Source of the DNA: Chryseobacterium sp. RU37D
GTDB taxonomy: Bacteria; Bacteroidota; Bacteroidia; Flavobacteriales; Weeksellaceae
Assembly (NCBI RefSeq): GCF_900156075.1
Contig: NZ_FTMM01000007.1
Span: forward strand, 1-64,000
Direction: 5' to 3'
Length of the DNA: 64,000 bases
The translations under genes and the position numbers were made by a program. Shown piece after piece: positions 1 to 7,336 of the stretch. The stretch's first letter is position 1. Each line of letters opens with the position of its first letter. Below the pieces are notes generated by a model. It had not been told where the DNA came from, searched no databases, and was given only the letters and a program-made list of their open reading frames with translations.

Positions 1-38
1 TTAAAAGCTGGATCATAGATTTTTCGCCCTTGTTTCAT
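1..38 (-). CDS. Transposase, N-terminal fragment (window edge)
   Basis: An ATG at 36-38 on the minus strand opens a frame that reads MKQGRKIYDPAF and runs off the window. A basic stretch followed by YDPAF is typical of the start of the OrfA helix-turn-helix subunit of IS3-family transposases in Flavobacteriia. Only 12 codons are visible, so the family rests on a short match. The AT-rich 39-215 stretch up to tRNA-Gln would hold the end of the insertion sequence, but I could not define its terminal repeat. The tRNA gene itself is intact. Confidence 0.5.
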   Translation of the reverse strand, partial: MKQGRKIYDPAF

Positions 39-215
39 ACGTTAAAATTAAGGTTTTATGCTTAACTCTAACTGGAAGCTAAATTAGTATATCCATTTTG
101 AATTAATTTAGATTTAATAATGTTGAAAAGAGTTAAAAAAAAATCAAGTCGGGGAAAAATTCGGGAGTGTAAAAATAAAAAACACTGAAAATCAAATGAT
201 TAACAGCGTTGTAAG

Positions 216-286
216 TAGACCCACAGGGATTCGAACCCCAGATGACTGAACCAAAATCAGTAGTGTTACCGCTACACCATGGGTCT
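216..286 (-). tRNA. tRNA-Gln (anticodon TTG)
   Basis: Read on the minus strand, the sequence folds as a full cloverleaf. The acceptor stem AGACCCA pairs with TGGGTCT, the discriminator is A at 216, the anticodon stem is ACTGA/TCAGT around loop TTTTGGT (anticodon TTG), and the T arm contains GGTTCGAATCC. The 3' CCA is not encoded, as is usual in this phylum. It is the only tRNA in the first 60 kb. Confidence 0.96.
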
Positions 287-387
287 TTGTTTATTTTTAG
301 TGGTGCAAATCTACAGCTTTTTTAATTATTTGCAAAAACTTTTTAAACTTTTTTCTAAATTTACCTTACATTTCAATTACGATAATC

Positions 388-1437
388 ATGCTGATAGACT
401 TCAATAATCTCAATATTAATCAATTATCCTTTGAAAAGGAATTCGAGCAAAAGATTAAAATTTTTTTGGAAGAATGGTTTTCTGACTCTGATACGGTAAA
501 AGTACAGACTTCCGGCTCTACAGGAGTTCCCAAGGTATTTGATATTGAAAAAAAGAAGATGGTTAATTCTGCAGAAATGACCTGCAATTTTCTGAATTTG
601 AAAGAAGGAAATACAGCTTTGATTTGTCTTCCCGTGGAGTATATTTCAGGTAAAATGATGATAGTCCGTTCCATTGTCAGAAAACTAAAATTAATGGTTG
701 CCGATCCTTCAGTGAAACCAATTGAAGGTCTTGACCATGAAATTGATTTTTGTGCAATGACGCCACTTCAGGTAGAGAATTCTTTAGATAAATTACATTT
801 AATCAAAAATTTAATCATCGGCGGAGCTGCAGTTTCTGAAAATTTGAAAACGAAAATTTTGGACAAACTAACAACAATTAACCAGCAACTACCCACCAAA
901 GCTTTCGAAACTTATGGAATGTCGGAAACTCTTTCTCATATTGCTTTAAAGCAAATTGCTCCATGGTTGGAAAATTATTTCACTGTATTTGAGAATATTG
1001 CCATTTCTACAGATGAAAGAGGATGCCTAAAAGTTTTTGCTCCCGATTTGAATAATAAGGTATTACAAACTAATGATTTAGTTGAGATAAAACCCTCTGA
1101 CTCTCCTCAGATTGGCAACAGACAATTTAGGTTTCTAGGAAGAATCGATAATGTGATTAATTCCGGTGGAGCGAAAATTTTCCCAGAGGAGCTGGAGTCT
1201 TTAGTAAAAAAAGAAATTTCAAACGAGGTCGTATTTTTAGGAAAAAATGACGAAAATTTTGGACAAAAGCTAATAATAGTAATTGAAGGAGAAGAATCTC
1301 AGGAATTGATTGATAAGATTTCAATCATTCCATTTGAGAAAAGTTTTCATAAACCAAAGGAGATTATCTTTACCAACAAAATTCCAAGGACACCAAATGG
1401 TAAAGTGAACCGGATTGAATTAAAAAATATCTTATAA
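388..1437 (+). CDS. menE: o-succinylbenzoate-CoA ligase-like AMP-binding enzyme
   Basis: The 349-aa protein is a compact member of the acyl-adenylate (ANL) family. The phosphate-binding motif TSGSTGVPK lies at about 41-49, the adenine/acyl motif YGMSET at 176-181, the hinge GRIDNVINSGG at 251-261, and the C-terminal lysine loop is IPRTPNGK. MenE activates o-succinylbenzoate with ATP and CoA in menaquinone synthesis. At about 350 residues it is shorter than the E. coli enzyme (about 450), a length I associate with Bacteroidota MenE. Assignment to MenE rather than another acyl-CoA ligase rests on size and overall similarity. No other men gene is visible. A weak -7 box, TACATTTC, lies about 15 nt upstream of the ATG. 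Confidence 0.8.
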   Translation: MLIDFNNLNINQLSFEKEFEQKIKIFLEEWFSDSDTVKVQTSGSTGVPKVFDIEKKKMVNSAEMTCNFLNLKEGNTALICLPVEYISGKMMIVRSIVRKLKLMVADPSVKPIEGLDHEIDFCAMTPLQVENSLDKLHLIKNLIIGGAAVSENLKTKILDKLTTINQQLPTKAFETYGMSETLSHIALKQIAPWLENYFTVFENIAISTDERGCLKVFAPDLNNKVLQTNDLVEIKPSDSPQIGNRQFRFLGRIDNVINSGGAKIFPEELESLVKKEISNEVVFLGKNDENFGQKLIIVIEGEESQELIDKISIIPFEKSFHKPKEIIFTNKIPRTPNGKVNRIELKNIL

Positions 1438-1465
1438 AGTCTTTTTATCTTTACTGCTTAATTAA

Positions 1466-1858
1466 ATGAAAGATTTTACAAAAGAGCTTAGTTTTAAAAC
1501 TTCCCGTAGTAGCGGTGCGGGAGGGCAGAACGTAAACAAGGTTGAAACCTCTGTCACTGTTCTTTGGAATGTAAATGAGTCTGAATTTTTTAATAAAGAA
1601 CAAAAACTTTTGATTCAAAATAAACTTAAAAACAGAATTAATATAGAAGGGTTTTTATTTTTAACAGTTTCAGAAAGCAGGACTCAATTAGCAAATAAAA
1701 ACAATGCCATTGAAAAAATCCTTGAAATTGTAGATAAAGCTTTAATCATTCCTAAGAAACGGGTCGCCACAAAACCTTCAAAAGCTCAAAAGCAAAAACG
1801 ATTAGATACAAAGAAGAAAATTTCTGAGAAAAAAGAGAACAGAAAGTTTCGATATTAA
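1466..1858 (+). CDS. arfB: Peptidyl-tRNA hydrolase ArfB (ribosome rescue)
   Basis: The 130-aa single-domain release-factor-like protein has its catalytic GGQ at residues 19-21 within SSGAGGQNVNKVET. It ends in a lysine/arginine-rich tail (about 95-130) that in ArfB/YaeJ inserts into the empty mRNA channel. The family hydrolyses peptidyl-tRNA on ribosomes stalled on non-stop mRNA. The short length and absence of a codon-recognition domain separate it from RF1/RF2. It starts 28 nt after menE. A box TATCTTTA lies close upstream of the ATG, so it may have its own promoter. Confidence 0.9.
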   Translation: MKDFTKELSFKTSRSSGAGGQNVNKVETSVTVLWNVNESEFFNKEQKLLIQNKLKNRINIEGFLFLTVSESRTQLANKNNAIEKILEIVDKALIIPKKRVATKPSKAQKQKRLDTKKKISEKKENRKFRY

Positions 1859-1872
1859 AGGCTTAAAGTTTT

Positions 1873-1880
1873 TATCTTTG
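1873..1880 (+). promoter_or_regulatory. Putative -7 box (TATCTTTG) of the DHS-like gene
   Basis: TATCTTTG matches the Bacteroidota primary-sigma -7 consensus TAnnTTTG and lies 14 nt before the ATG at 1895. No clear -33 TTG is present at the right distance. Confidence 0.5.
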
Positions 1881-1894
1881 CAAAAATTAAATAA

Positions 1895-2869
1895 ATGAAT
1901 AAGCCGATTACTGAATTCATAGAAAAATATTACCTGCACTTTAATGCAGCTGCTTTAGTTGATGCTTCCAAAGGGTATGTAGCTCACCTGAAAGATGGCG
2001 GAAAAATGATGATTACTTTGGCGGGAGCAATGTCTACTGCAGAATTGGGAAAAATCCTAGCCGAGATGATCCGTCAGGACAAAGTAGATTTCATTTCTTG
2101 TACGGGAGCAAATCTTGAAGAAGATTTAATGAATCTTGTAGCGCATTCTCATTACGAAAGAGTTCCCCATTACAGGGATCTTACCCCACAGGAAGAATGG
2201 GATCTTTTAGAAAGAGGTCTTAACAGGGTTACAGACACATGTATTCCTGAAGAAGAGGCTTTCAGAAGATTGCAAAAGCATATCTATGAAATCTGGAAAG
2301 ATGCGGACAACAAAGGAGAAAGATATTTCCCTCACGAATATATGTATAAAATGATCCTTTCAGGAGTCTTAGAGCAGTATTATGAAATCCCTAGAGAAAA
2401 TTCTTGGATGATTGCTGCTGCAGAAAAAAGCTTACCGATCGTGGTACCAGGATGGGAAGACTCTACCATGGGTAATATTTTTGCATCATACTGTATCAAA
2501 GGAGATCTTAAATTCTCTACCATGAAATCAGGTATTGAATATATGGCGTATCTGGCTGACTGGTATACAAAAAATTCATCAGGAAAAGGAGTTGGATTCT
2601 TCCAGATTGGAGGAGGTATCGCCGGAGATTTCCCGATCTGTGTTGTGCCTATGCTGTATCAGGATATGGAAATGCATGATATTCCTTTCTGGTCTTATTT
2701 CTGTCAGATTTCAGATTCTACGACTTCTTACGGTTCATATTCTGGAGCTGTTCCAAACGAGAAAATCACTTGGGGAAAATTGGATATCACTACACCGAAA
2801 TTTATCGTTGAAAGTGATGCAACGATCTGTGCACCATTAATGTTCTCTTATATTTTAGAAAATTCATAA
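1895..2869 (+). CDS. Deoxyhypusine synthase-family protein
   Basis: The 324-aa protein belongs to the deoxyhypusine synthase fold family. It has an NAD-binding-like segment (ITLAGAMSTAELGKILAEM), SCTGANLEED, and near the C terminus ITWGKLDITT. The lysine at about residue 295 in WGK aligns by motif with the catalytic lysine of eukaryotic deoxyhypusine synthase, where spermidine's butylamine forms an imine. Bacteria lack eIF5A, so the substrate must differ. Bacterial homologues have been linked to homospermidine or related polyamine chemistry, but I cannot assign a substrate here. It stands alone, with its own -7 box and a strong terminator. Confidence 0.85.
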   Translation: MNKPITEFIEKYYLHFNAAALVDASKGYVAHLKDGGKMMITLAGAMSTAELGKILAEMIRQDKVDFISCTGANLEEDLMNLVAHSHYERVPHYRDLTPQEEWDLLERGLNRVTDTCIPEEEAFRRLQKHIYEIWKDADNKGERYFPHEYMYKMILSGVLEQYYEIPRENSWMIAAAEKSLPIVVPGWEDSTMGNIFASYCIKGDLKFSTMKSGIEYMAYLADWYTKNSSGKGVGFFQIGGGIAGDFPICVVPMLYQDMEMHDIPFWSYFCQISDSTTSYGSYSGAVPNEKITWGKLDITTPKFIVESDATICAPLMFSYILENS

Positions 2870-2905
2870 AAACCGAAGGCGGAAGCCTAAAGCTTGAAGG
2901 TATAC

Positions 2906-2932
2906 AAACGCTCCATTTTTGGGGCGTTTTTC
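2906..2932 (+). terminator. Rho-independent terminator after the DHS-like gene
   Basis: AACGCTCC pairs with GGGGCGTT around an ATTTT loop and is followed by TTTTTCTC, 37 nt after the stop codon. Confidence 0.8.
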
Positions 2933-3008
2933 TCTCGCAAATTTTGCAGATTACGCAGATCTTTAAAGCAACATAAACATCCGCGTAATCTGCAAAATTT
3001 GCGAGAGA
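2931..3008. repeat. Perfect 26-bp inverted repeat
   Basis: The arm at 2931-2956 (starting TCTCTCGCAAATTTTGCAGA) is an exact reverse complement of 2983-3008, separated by 26 nt. The words AATCTGC and GCGTAATCTGC recur within the arms. It starts directly behind the terminator hairpin. It looks like a dispersed intergenic palindrome or small mobile element rather than a gene part. Copy number cannot be judged here. Confidence 0.85.
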
Positions 3009-3035
3009 AAAATTATTAAAAAAATAAAGATAATG

Positions 3036-3170
3036 GCGTGCCCCTCTCCAGAGCTAGGTCCAGAACCAGGGTCGGGCTGCTCCGGGCTTCACTTCGTTTC
3101 GGTTTCGGCTCGGTGCGAAGCACCGAGCCGAAACTGCTCCCTTCGGTCGCACCCTCCGTATCCCTCACGC
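3036..3170. repeat. GC-rich REP-like element with central hairpin
   Basis: This is a 135-bp block of clearly higher GC than its surroundings. It is bounded by GCGTG (3036-3040) and CACGC (3166-3170). In the centre, 3102-3116 and 3120-3134 form a perfect 15-bp stem around a GAA loop (GTTTCGGCTCGGTGC). The outer parts hold GGGTCGGGCTGCTCC and CCTCCGTATCCCTCACG, which I recall as typical ends of an interspersed element in flavobacterial genomes (memory, not searched). It abuts the stop codon of the 48-aa gene. No convincing protein is encoded. Confidence 0.6.
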
Positions 3171-3177
3171 GAGACTG

Positions 3178-3324
3178 TCAGTCTAAAGAATTTACCAGCA
3201 CGAAATACCGATATGCCAGGATACCTTTTTCGAATTTGGTCAATGTATTCGGATCTTTATTGCTCAGTTTCAGAAGGATAGCTTTATTGAATTTATTCAT
3301 CATTCGGAAAAATGATTTTTTCAT
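3178..3324 (-). CDS. Small conserved basic protein (48 aa)
   Basis: An ATG at 3324 gives a 48-aa lysine-rich peptide starting MKKSFFRMMNKFNK and ending AYRYFVLVNSLD. Short proteins of this pattern occur across Chryseobacterium-type genomes and are sometimes labelled 'SsrA-binding protein'; that label looks like a database artefact, since real SmpB is about 150 aa. Upstream in-frame codons back to 3432 run into the opposing alkyltransferase-like gene, so the internal ATG is preferred. Its function is unknown. The GC-rich repeat lies immediately downstream of its stop. Confidence 0.6.
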   Translation of the reverse strand: MKKSFFRMMNKFNKAILLKLSNKDPNTLTKFEKGILAYRYFVLVNSLD

Positions 3325-3379
3325 AACTTTATATTTAGAAATGGATATCAATAGAATCCAAAAATAATGCAAAAAAGGC

Positions 3380-3676
3380 ATGGACGAAATCTTCAAGAAA
3401 CAAGTCTGGGAAATCACAAAGCTGGTTCCCAAAGGAAAAGTAACAAGCTATGGAGCAATAGCGAAAGCAGTAGGTTATCCCAATCATTCCAGGCACGTGG
3501 GAAAAGCAATGGGAGGCTGTCCGAAAGATGTTCCCGCTCATCGTGTAATTTCAAGTTCGGGCATTTTATCTGTCCCGGAATTTCAAAAAAAACTGGAAGC
3601 GGAAGGTATTGTCGTGGAGAATTTCAGAATTAAAGATTTTAAGAAATTGTTCTGGGACCCGATGAAGGAGTTGTGA
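3380..3676 (+). CDS. Alkyltransferase-like (ATL) DNA-binding protein
   Basis: The 98-aa protein corresponds to the C-terminal DNA-binding domain of O6-methylguanine-DNA methyltransferase, with GKVTSYGAIAKAVGYPNHSRHVGKA as helix-turn-helix and recognition region. The active-site PCHR is replaced by PAHRV, so the alkyl-accepting cysteine is absent. Proteins of this kind bind O6-alkylguanine, flip the base and hand the lesion to nucleotide excision repair. It is divergent from the 48-aa gene, 55 nt apart. The ATG at 3380 was chosen because it gives the usual N terminus; an overlapping +1 frame is a shadow. Confidence 0.87.
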   Translation: MDEIFKKQVWEITKLVPKGKVTSYGAIAKAVGYPNHSRHVGKAMGGCPKDVPAHRVISSSGILSVPEFQKKLEAEGIVVENFRIKDFKKLFWDPMKEL

Positions 3677-3780
3677 GGTTGGGTTGTTGATTTTTAGTTA
3701 TGAGTTTCTGCATTTCTGAAAAATATTTTGGCGATACTAGTAGTAGATAGGGGAGAGCTTGAGAAGTTTCTGAATAAATA

Positions 3781-3827
3781 CAAAAAGGGTTTCGGCGGTG
3801 CCAAAGGCACCGCCGAAACCCTTTTTG
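3781..3827. terminator. Bidirectional terminator, 22-bp perfect stem
   Basis: CAAAAAGGGTTTCGGCGGTGCC (22 nt with the flanking C) pairs perfectly with 3806-3827 around an AAA loop. The A-run and T-run on either side make it a terminator in both directions between convergent genes. The core GTTTCGGC resembles the hairpin inside the 3036-3170 element. Confidence 0.8.
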
Positions 3828-3864
3828 TAAGCAAACTTTTTAATCACGTTCTATAAAAAATAAG

Positions 3865-3891
3865 TTTCGGGGCGGCAAAGCCGCCCCGAAA
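3865..3891. terminator. Second hairpin between ATL gene and htpG
   Basis: TTTCGGGGCGGC pairs perfectly with GCCGCCCCGAAA around AAA. It lies 23 nt beyond the end of htpG and probably terminates htpG on the minus strand. It shares the TTTCGG start and AAA loop with the neighbouring hairpin. Confidence 0.65.
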
Positions 3892-3913
3892 TCTCAAATA
3901 TAAAATAGTCAAA

Positions 3914-5806
3914 TTATTTATTCAGGTTTTGATAGCTTCTTTGGATGAAATCCGTCAGATCTTTTCCTTTCAATAAATTTTGTGAAAGCTTAGCCAGATC
4001 CAAAGCGTATTTAATCAGGCTTTCCTTATCCCATGCATTTTCCGTTTTCAGGATCTGACTGGCAAATTCACTGTTAGAATTCACCACCAGATTATACATT
4101 TCAGGGAAGCCGCCTATTCCAAACATTCCGCCACCACCGGTAGCCTGCATATCTTTCATTCTTCTCATAAATTCAGGCTGAGTAATGGTGAAAGGTGCAT
4201 CACTGCTGTCTAAATCCTCAAGCTGAACAGTAAACTTCTTATCGTTTATAGCTTCCTCTACATTTTTCTTTAATGCTTGCTTTTCGATTTCATTTAGTTT
4301 GGAAATGACAGGCTCATCTTTTTTAATAAGATTATTGATGTGATCTGCGTCTACTCTTGCAAAAGAAATCTTTTCTTTTGAAGTTTCCAGCTTTTGAATC
4401 ACGTGAGGGATAATTGGCGAATCTAAAATGAGAACTTCATACCCTTTATCTTTCGCTGATTGAATGTAAGAATGCTGCTCGTCTGCATTAGAAGCATAGA
4501 TAACAATAAGATTTCCGTCTTTATCCGTCTGATTAGACCTGATTTTTTCCTCCAATTCATTCCACAAGAAATATTTTCCGTCAGTAGTAGGGTAGAGGGT
4601 AAATTTGTCAGATTTTTCAGCAAATTTATCTTCCGTTACAATTCCGTACTCGATTACTACTTTGATATCGTTCCATTTTTTTTCGTAATCCTCACGGTTT
4701 TCATTAATAAGAGATGACATTTTGTCGGCAACCTTTTTCGTAATGTAAGAAGATATTTTCTTCACAGCACCATCCGCCTGTAAATAAGAACGGGAAACAT
4801 TCAACGGGATATCCGGTGAATCAATCACTCCGCGGAGAAGCATTAGGAAATCCGGAACGATACCTTTCACTTCATCCGTTACAAAAACCTGATTTTGATA
4901 GAGTTGTATTTTGTCTTTTTCAATATTTAAATTGTTGTTCAGCTTCGGGAAAAATAAGATTCCTGTAAGGTTGAAAGGATAATCAACATTTAAGTGAATA
5001 TTGAATAAAGGCTCCTCAAACTGCATTGGGTACAATTCATGATAGAATTTCATGTAATCCTCATTCGTCAGTTCACTTGGCGCAATTGTCCATGCCGGGG
5101 TAGGATTATTAATGATATTGTCAACTTCTTCGGTTTCAGCAACAGCATCTTTCGGAGCATCTTCCGGTAAAGGCAGAGTATGAGTTCTTGTCCCGAATTT
5201 AATCGGAACAGGCATAAATTTGTTATATTTCAACAGTAATTCACGGATTTTGCTTTCTTCCAAAAATTCTAGAGAATCTTCTGCAATATGAAGAATAATT
5301 TCCGTTCCTCTGTCGGTTTTATCCGTTGTCTCTTCTAAAGTAAATTCAGGGCTTCCGTCGCAGATCCAGCGAACTGCAGTCTCATCTTTATAAGATTTAG
5401 TTAAAATTTCAACTTTTTCAGCTACCATAAAAGCTGAATAAAATCCAAGCCCGAAATGCCCGATAATTCCTGAATCTTTTGCCGTGTCCTTATATTTTTC
5501 CAAGAACTCTTCAGCTCCGGAAAAAGCCACCTGATTGATGTATTTTTCAACTTCTTCCCCCGTCATCCCGATTCCCTGATCGATGATATGAATCTTTTTA
5601 CCCTCTTTATCAACCTTAACTTCAATTTTCGGGTTTCCGTACTCGGCTTCTGCTTCCCCGATGCTTGTAAGGTGCTTTAATTTTAAAGTAGCATCCGTTG
5701 CATTGGAGATTAATTCTCTTAAGAATATTTCGTGATCACTGTAAAGAAATTTTTTGATAAGCGGGAAAATATTTTCCACAGATACATTAATATTTCCTTT
5801 AGTCAT
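3914..5806 (-). CDS. htpG: Molecular chaperone HtpG (Hsp90)
   Basis: The 630-aa bacterial Hsp90 has an N-terminal GHKL ATPase with ELISNATDA at about 31-39 (Mg/ATP-binding glutamate and asparagine), DQGIGMT, and GHFGLGFYSAFMVA as the lid region. The middle domain carries the ATPase-activating arginine region NVSRSYLQ, followed by the C-terminal dimerisation domain. I start at the methionine of MTKGNINVSVENIF, the usual family N terminus; the frame is open 39 nt further to 5845, but those residues are not family-like. The upstream region carries ATGTCAAAATGTCA and a 14-copy heptanucleotide repeat, which could affect expression. Cytosolic stress chaperone. Confidence 0.96.
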   Translation of the reverse strand: MTKGNINVSVENIFPLIKKFLYSDHEIFLRELISNATDATLKLKHLTSIGEAEAEYGNPKIEVKVDKEGKKIHIIDQGIGMTGEEVEKYINQVAFSGAEEFLEKYKDTAKDSGIIGHFGLGFYSAFMVAEKVEILTKSYKDETAVRWICDGSPEFTLEETTDKTDRGTEIILHIAEDSLEFLEESKIRELLLKYNKFMPVPIKFGTRTHTLPLPEDAPKDAVAETEEVDNIINNPTPAWTIAPSELTNEDYMKFYHELYPMQFEEPLFNIHLNVDYPFNLTGILFFPKLNNNLNIEKDKIQLYQNQVFVTDEVKGIVPDFLMLLRGVIDSPDIPLNVSRSYLQADGAVKKISSYITKKVADKMSSLINENREDYEKKWNDIKVVIEYGIVTEDKFAEKSDKFTLYPTTDGKYFLWNELEEKIRSNQTDKDGNLIVIYASNADEQHSYIQSAKDKGYEVLILDSPIIPHVIQKLETSKEKISFARVDADHINNLIKKDEPVISKLNEIEKQALKKNVEEAINDKKFTVQLEDLDSSDAPFTITQPEFMRRMKDMQATGGGGMFGIGGFPEMYNLVVNSNSEFASQILKTENAWDKESLIKYALDLAKLSQNLLKGKDLTDFIQRSYQNLNK

Positions 5807-5892
5807 AATATTGATAGTTTTAATTTTCTTCCATAGCTTTTTCAAAAAAAATACCGTTTGAAAGAAAGTGACATTTTGACATTTTTTTATTT

Positions 5893-5990
5893 AGAAATAA
5901 GAAATAAGAAATAAGAAATAAGAAATAAGAAATAAGAAATAAGAAATAAGAAATAAGAAATAAGAAATAAGAAATAAGAAATAAGAAATA
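5893..5990. repeat. Heptanucleotide tandem repeat (AGAAATA)x14
   Basis: This is an exact 98-bp array of fourteen AGAAATA units, 87 bp upstream of the htpG start (minus-strand reading TATTTCT). It is a short tandem repeat that could change length by slippage. A minus-strand frame that translates it (about YFLFLIS repeated) is an artefact of the 7-nt period. Confidence 0.97.
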
Positions 5991-6104
5991 GCTTAGTGAT
6001 ATAGTGTTTACAATTCTCTTTCTCCGGGGATGGTTAAATTTAAATACAAATCTCATAAACAAACCACAAGTATTTGTACAATCTGCAAGATAAAAAGAGA
6101 TTGT

Positions 6105-6133
6105 TTTGTCACTTCGTTCCTCGCAATGACAAA
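6105..6133. repeat. TTTGTCA...TGACAAA dispersed palindrome
   Basis: TTTGTCA (6105-6111) and TGACAAA (6127-6133) flank CTTCGTTCCTCGCAA. The GTCATT/AATGAC word is shared with 13255-13279 and 52724-52797. Confidence 0.45.
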
Positions 6134-6140
6134 TAAAAAA

Positions 6141-6160
6141 GACAGCTGTAAAAAGCTGCC
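6141..6160 (-). terminator. Terminator of recA
   Basis: On the minus strand GGCAGCT pairs with AGCTGTC (one G-U pair) and is followed by TTTTTTA, 25 nt after the recA stop. Confidence 0.65.
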
Positions 6161-6184
6161 TTCAATATCTTAAAAATCAAAAAC

Positions 6185-7186
6185 TTATTTGTTTTTCAAT
6201 ACTTCCTTGATTTTATTTTCCAGTTCTTCAGCAAGTTCAGGATTATCTTTCAATACATCTTTTACAGCATCACGCCCTTGTCCTAATTTCGTATCTTCGT
6301 AGCTGAACCATGAGCCGCTTTTCTTTACGATTCCCTGCTCTACAGCCTGGTCAAGGATTTCTCCTGTTTTAGATACTCCTTCACCGTACATGATATCAAA
6401 TTCTGCTTGTTTGAAAGGTGGAGCTACTTTGTTTTTTACAATTTTCACTTTCACGCGGCTTCCGATCGCTTCATCACCATTTTTGATTGGCGCACTTGCT
6501 TTTCTGATGTCAACTCTTACAGAAGCGTAGAATTTCAACGCGTTACCTCCGGTAGTTGTTTCAGGATTTCCGAACATTACCCCGATTTTCTCCCTTAGCT
6601 GGTTGATGAAAATTACCGTACATTTTGTTCTTGAAATGGTCGCTGTTAATTTTCTCAGTGCCTGAGACATTAATCTCGCATGAAGTCCCATTTTGGAGTC
6701 TCCCATTTCCCCTTCTATTTCGGCTTTTGGAGTCAATGCTGCTACGGAGTCAATGACTACAATATCAATAGCTCCTGAGCGGATGAGGTTGTCGGCAATT
6801 TCCAAGGCCTGCTCACCGTTGTCAGGCTGAGAAATAATCAGGTTTTCCAGGTCAATTCCAAGCTTTGCGGCATAGGTTCTGTCGAAAGCGTGCTCTGCAT
6901 CGATAAATGCTGCAATTCCGCCTGCTTTTTGAGCTTCTGCAATAGCGTGAAGGGTTAATGTCGTTTTACCTGAAGATTCCGGACCGTAGATTTCGATGAT
7001 TCTTCCTCTCGGATAACCGCCCACTCCAAGGGCAATGTCAAGTCCTAAAGATCCTGAAGGAATCACCTCGATGGTATTGTCCACCGAATCATCTCCCAGT
7101 GTCATTACCGTTCCTTTTCCGTATGTTTTATCTAGTTTGTCAAGCACTAATGCAAGCGCTTTTTTCTTATCGTCTATATTACTCAT
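6185..7186 (-). CDS. recA: Recombinase RecA
   Basis: The 333-aa RecA has Walker [10 protein letters not shown] at 68-76, Walker [13 protein letters not shown], the loop region [19 protein letters not shown], and the acidic/lysine C-terminal tail. It forms the ATP-dependent filament on single-stranded DNA for recombination and triggers SOS cleavage where a LexA exists. The start is the methionine of [16 protein letters not shown] 45-nt upstream in-frame extension to 7231 contains a perfect -7 box (TATTTTTG), which argues that it is promoter, not coding. I see no obvious LexA-box palindrome. It is a single gene with its own terminator. Confidence 0.97.
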   Translation of the reverse strand: MSNIDDKKKALALVLDKLDKTYGKGTVMTLGDDSVDNTIEVIPSGSLGLDIALGVGGYPRGRIIEIYGPESSGKTTLTLHAIAEAQKAGGIAAFIDAEHAFDRTYAAKLGIDLENLIISQPDNGEQALEIADNLIRSGAIDIVVIDSVAALTPKAEIEGEMGDSKMGLHARLMSQALRKLTATISRTKCTVIFINQLREKIGVMFGNPETTTGGNALKFYASVRVDIRKASAPIKNGDEAIGSRVKVKIVKNKVAPPFKQAEFDIMYGEGVSKTGEILDQAVEQGIVKKSGSWFSYEDTKLGQGRDAVKDVLKDNPELAEELENKIKEVLKNK

Positions 7187-7206
7187 CTGTTGTTTAAATA
7201 ATTGAT

Positions 7207-7214
7207 CAAAAATA
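7207..7214 (-). promoter_or_regulatory. Putative -7 box (TATTTTTG) of recA
   Basis: The minus-strand TATTTTTG matches TAnnTTTG and sits 20 nt upstream of the chosen ATG. A TTG on the minus strand at 7231-7229 is 14 nt away, shorter than the usual spacing, so only the -7 box is claimed. Confidence 0.55.
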
Positions 7215-7336
7215 CGAAATTCTGCGCTCAAAAACTAATATTATTTACCTCTGGACACTGTTTTTATAGTTAAAAAAAATATAAATTTTTAAGCTAAATA
7301 AACCTTGAAGGTTTGAGTTGTTTTTAAAAAATATTT

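Noticed and set aside
3033-3367. Two overlapping plus-strand ORFs (82 and 109 codons) over the GC-rich block
   Set aside because: They translate a repeat hairpin and run antisense into the 48-aa gene; composition is not protein-like.
3380-3633. A plus-strand frame beginning at 3367 overlapping the ATL gene
   Set aside because: Basic, non-family translation; the frame starting at 3380 shows the ATL motifs.
5893-5990. CRISPR-like array
   Set aside because: Units are directly adjacent without spacers; it is a simple tandem repeat. No repeat-spacer pattern was found anywhere in the window.
5820-6062. 80-codon minus-strand ORF with repeated YFLFLIS
   Set aside because: It is the translation of the AGAAATA tandem repeat; the periodic peptide follows from a 7-nt unit.
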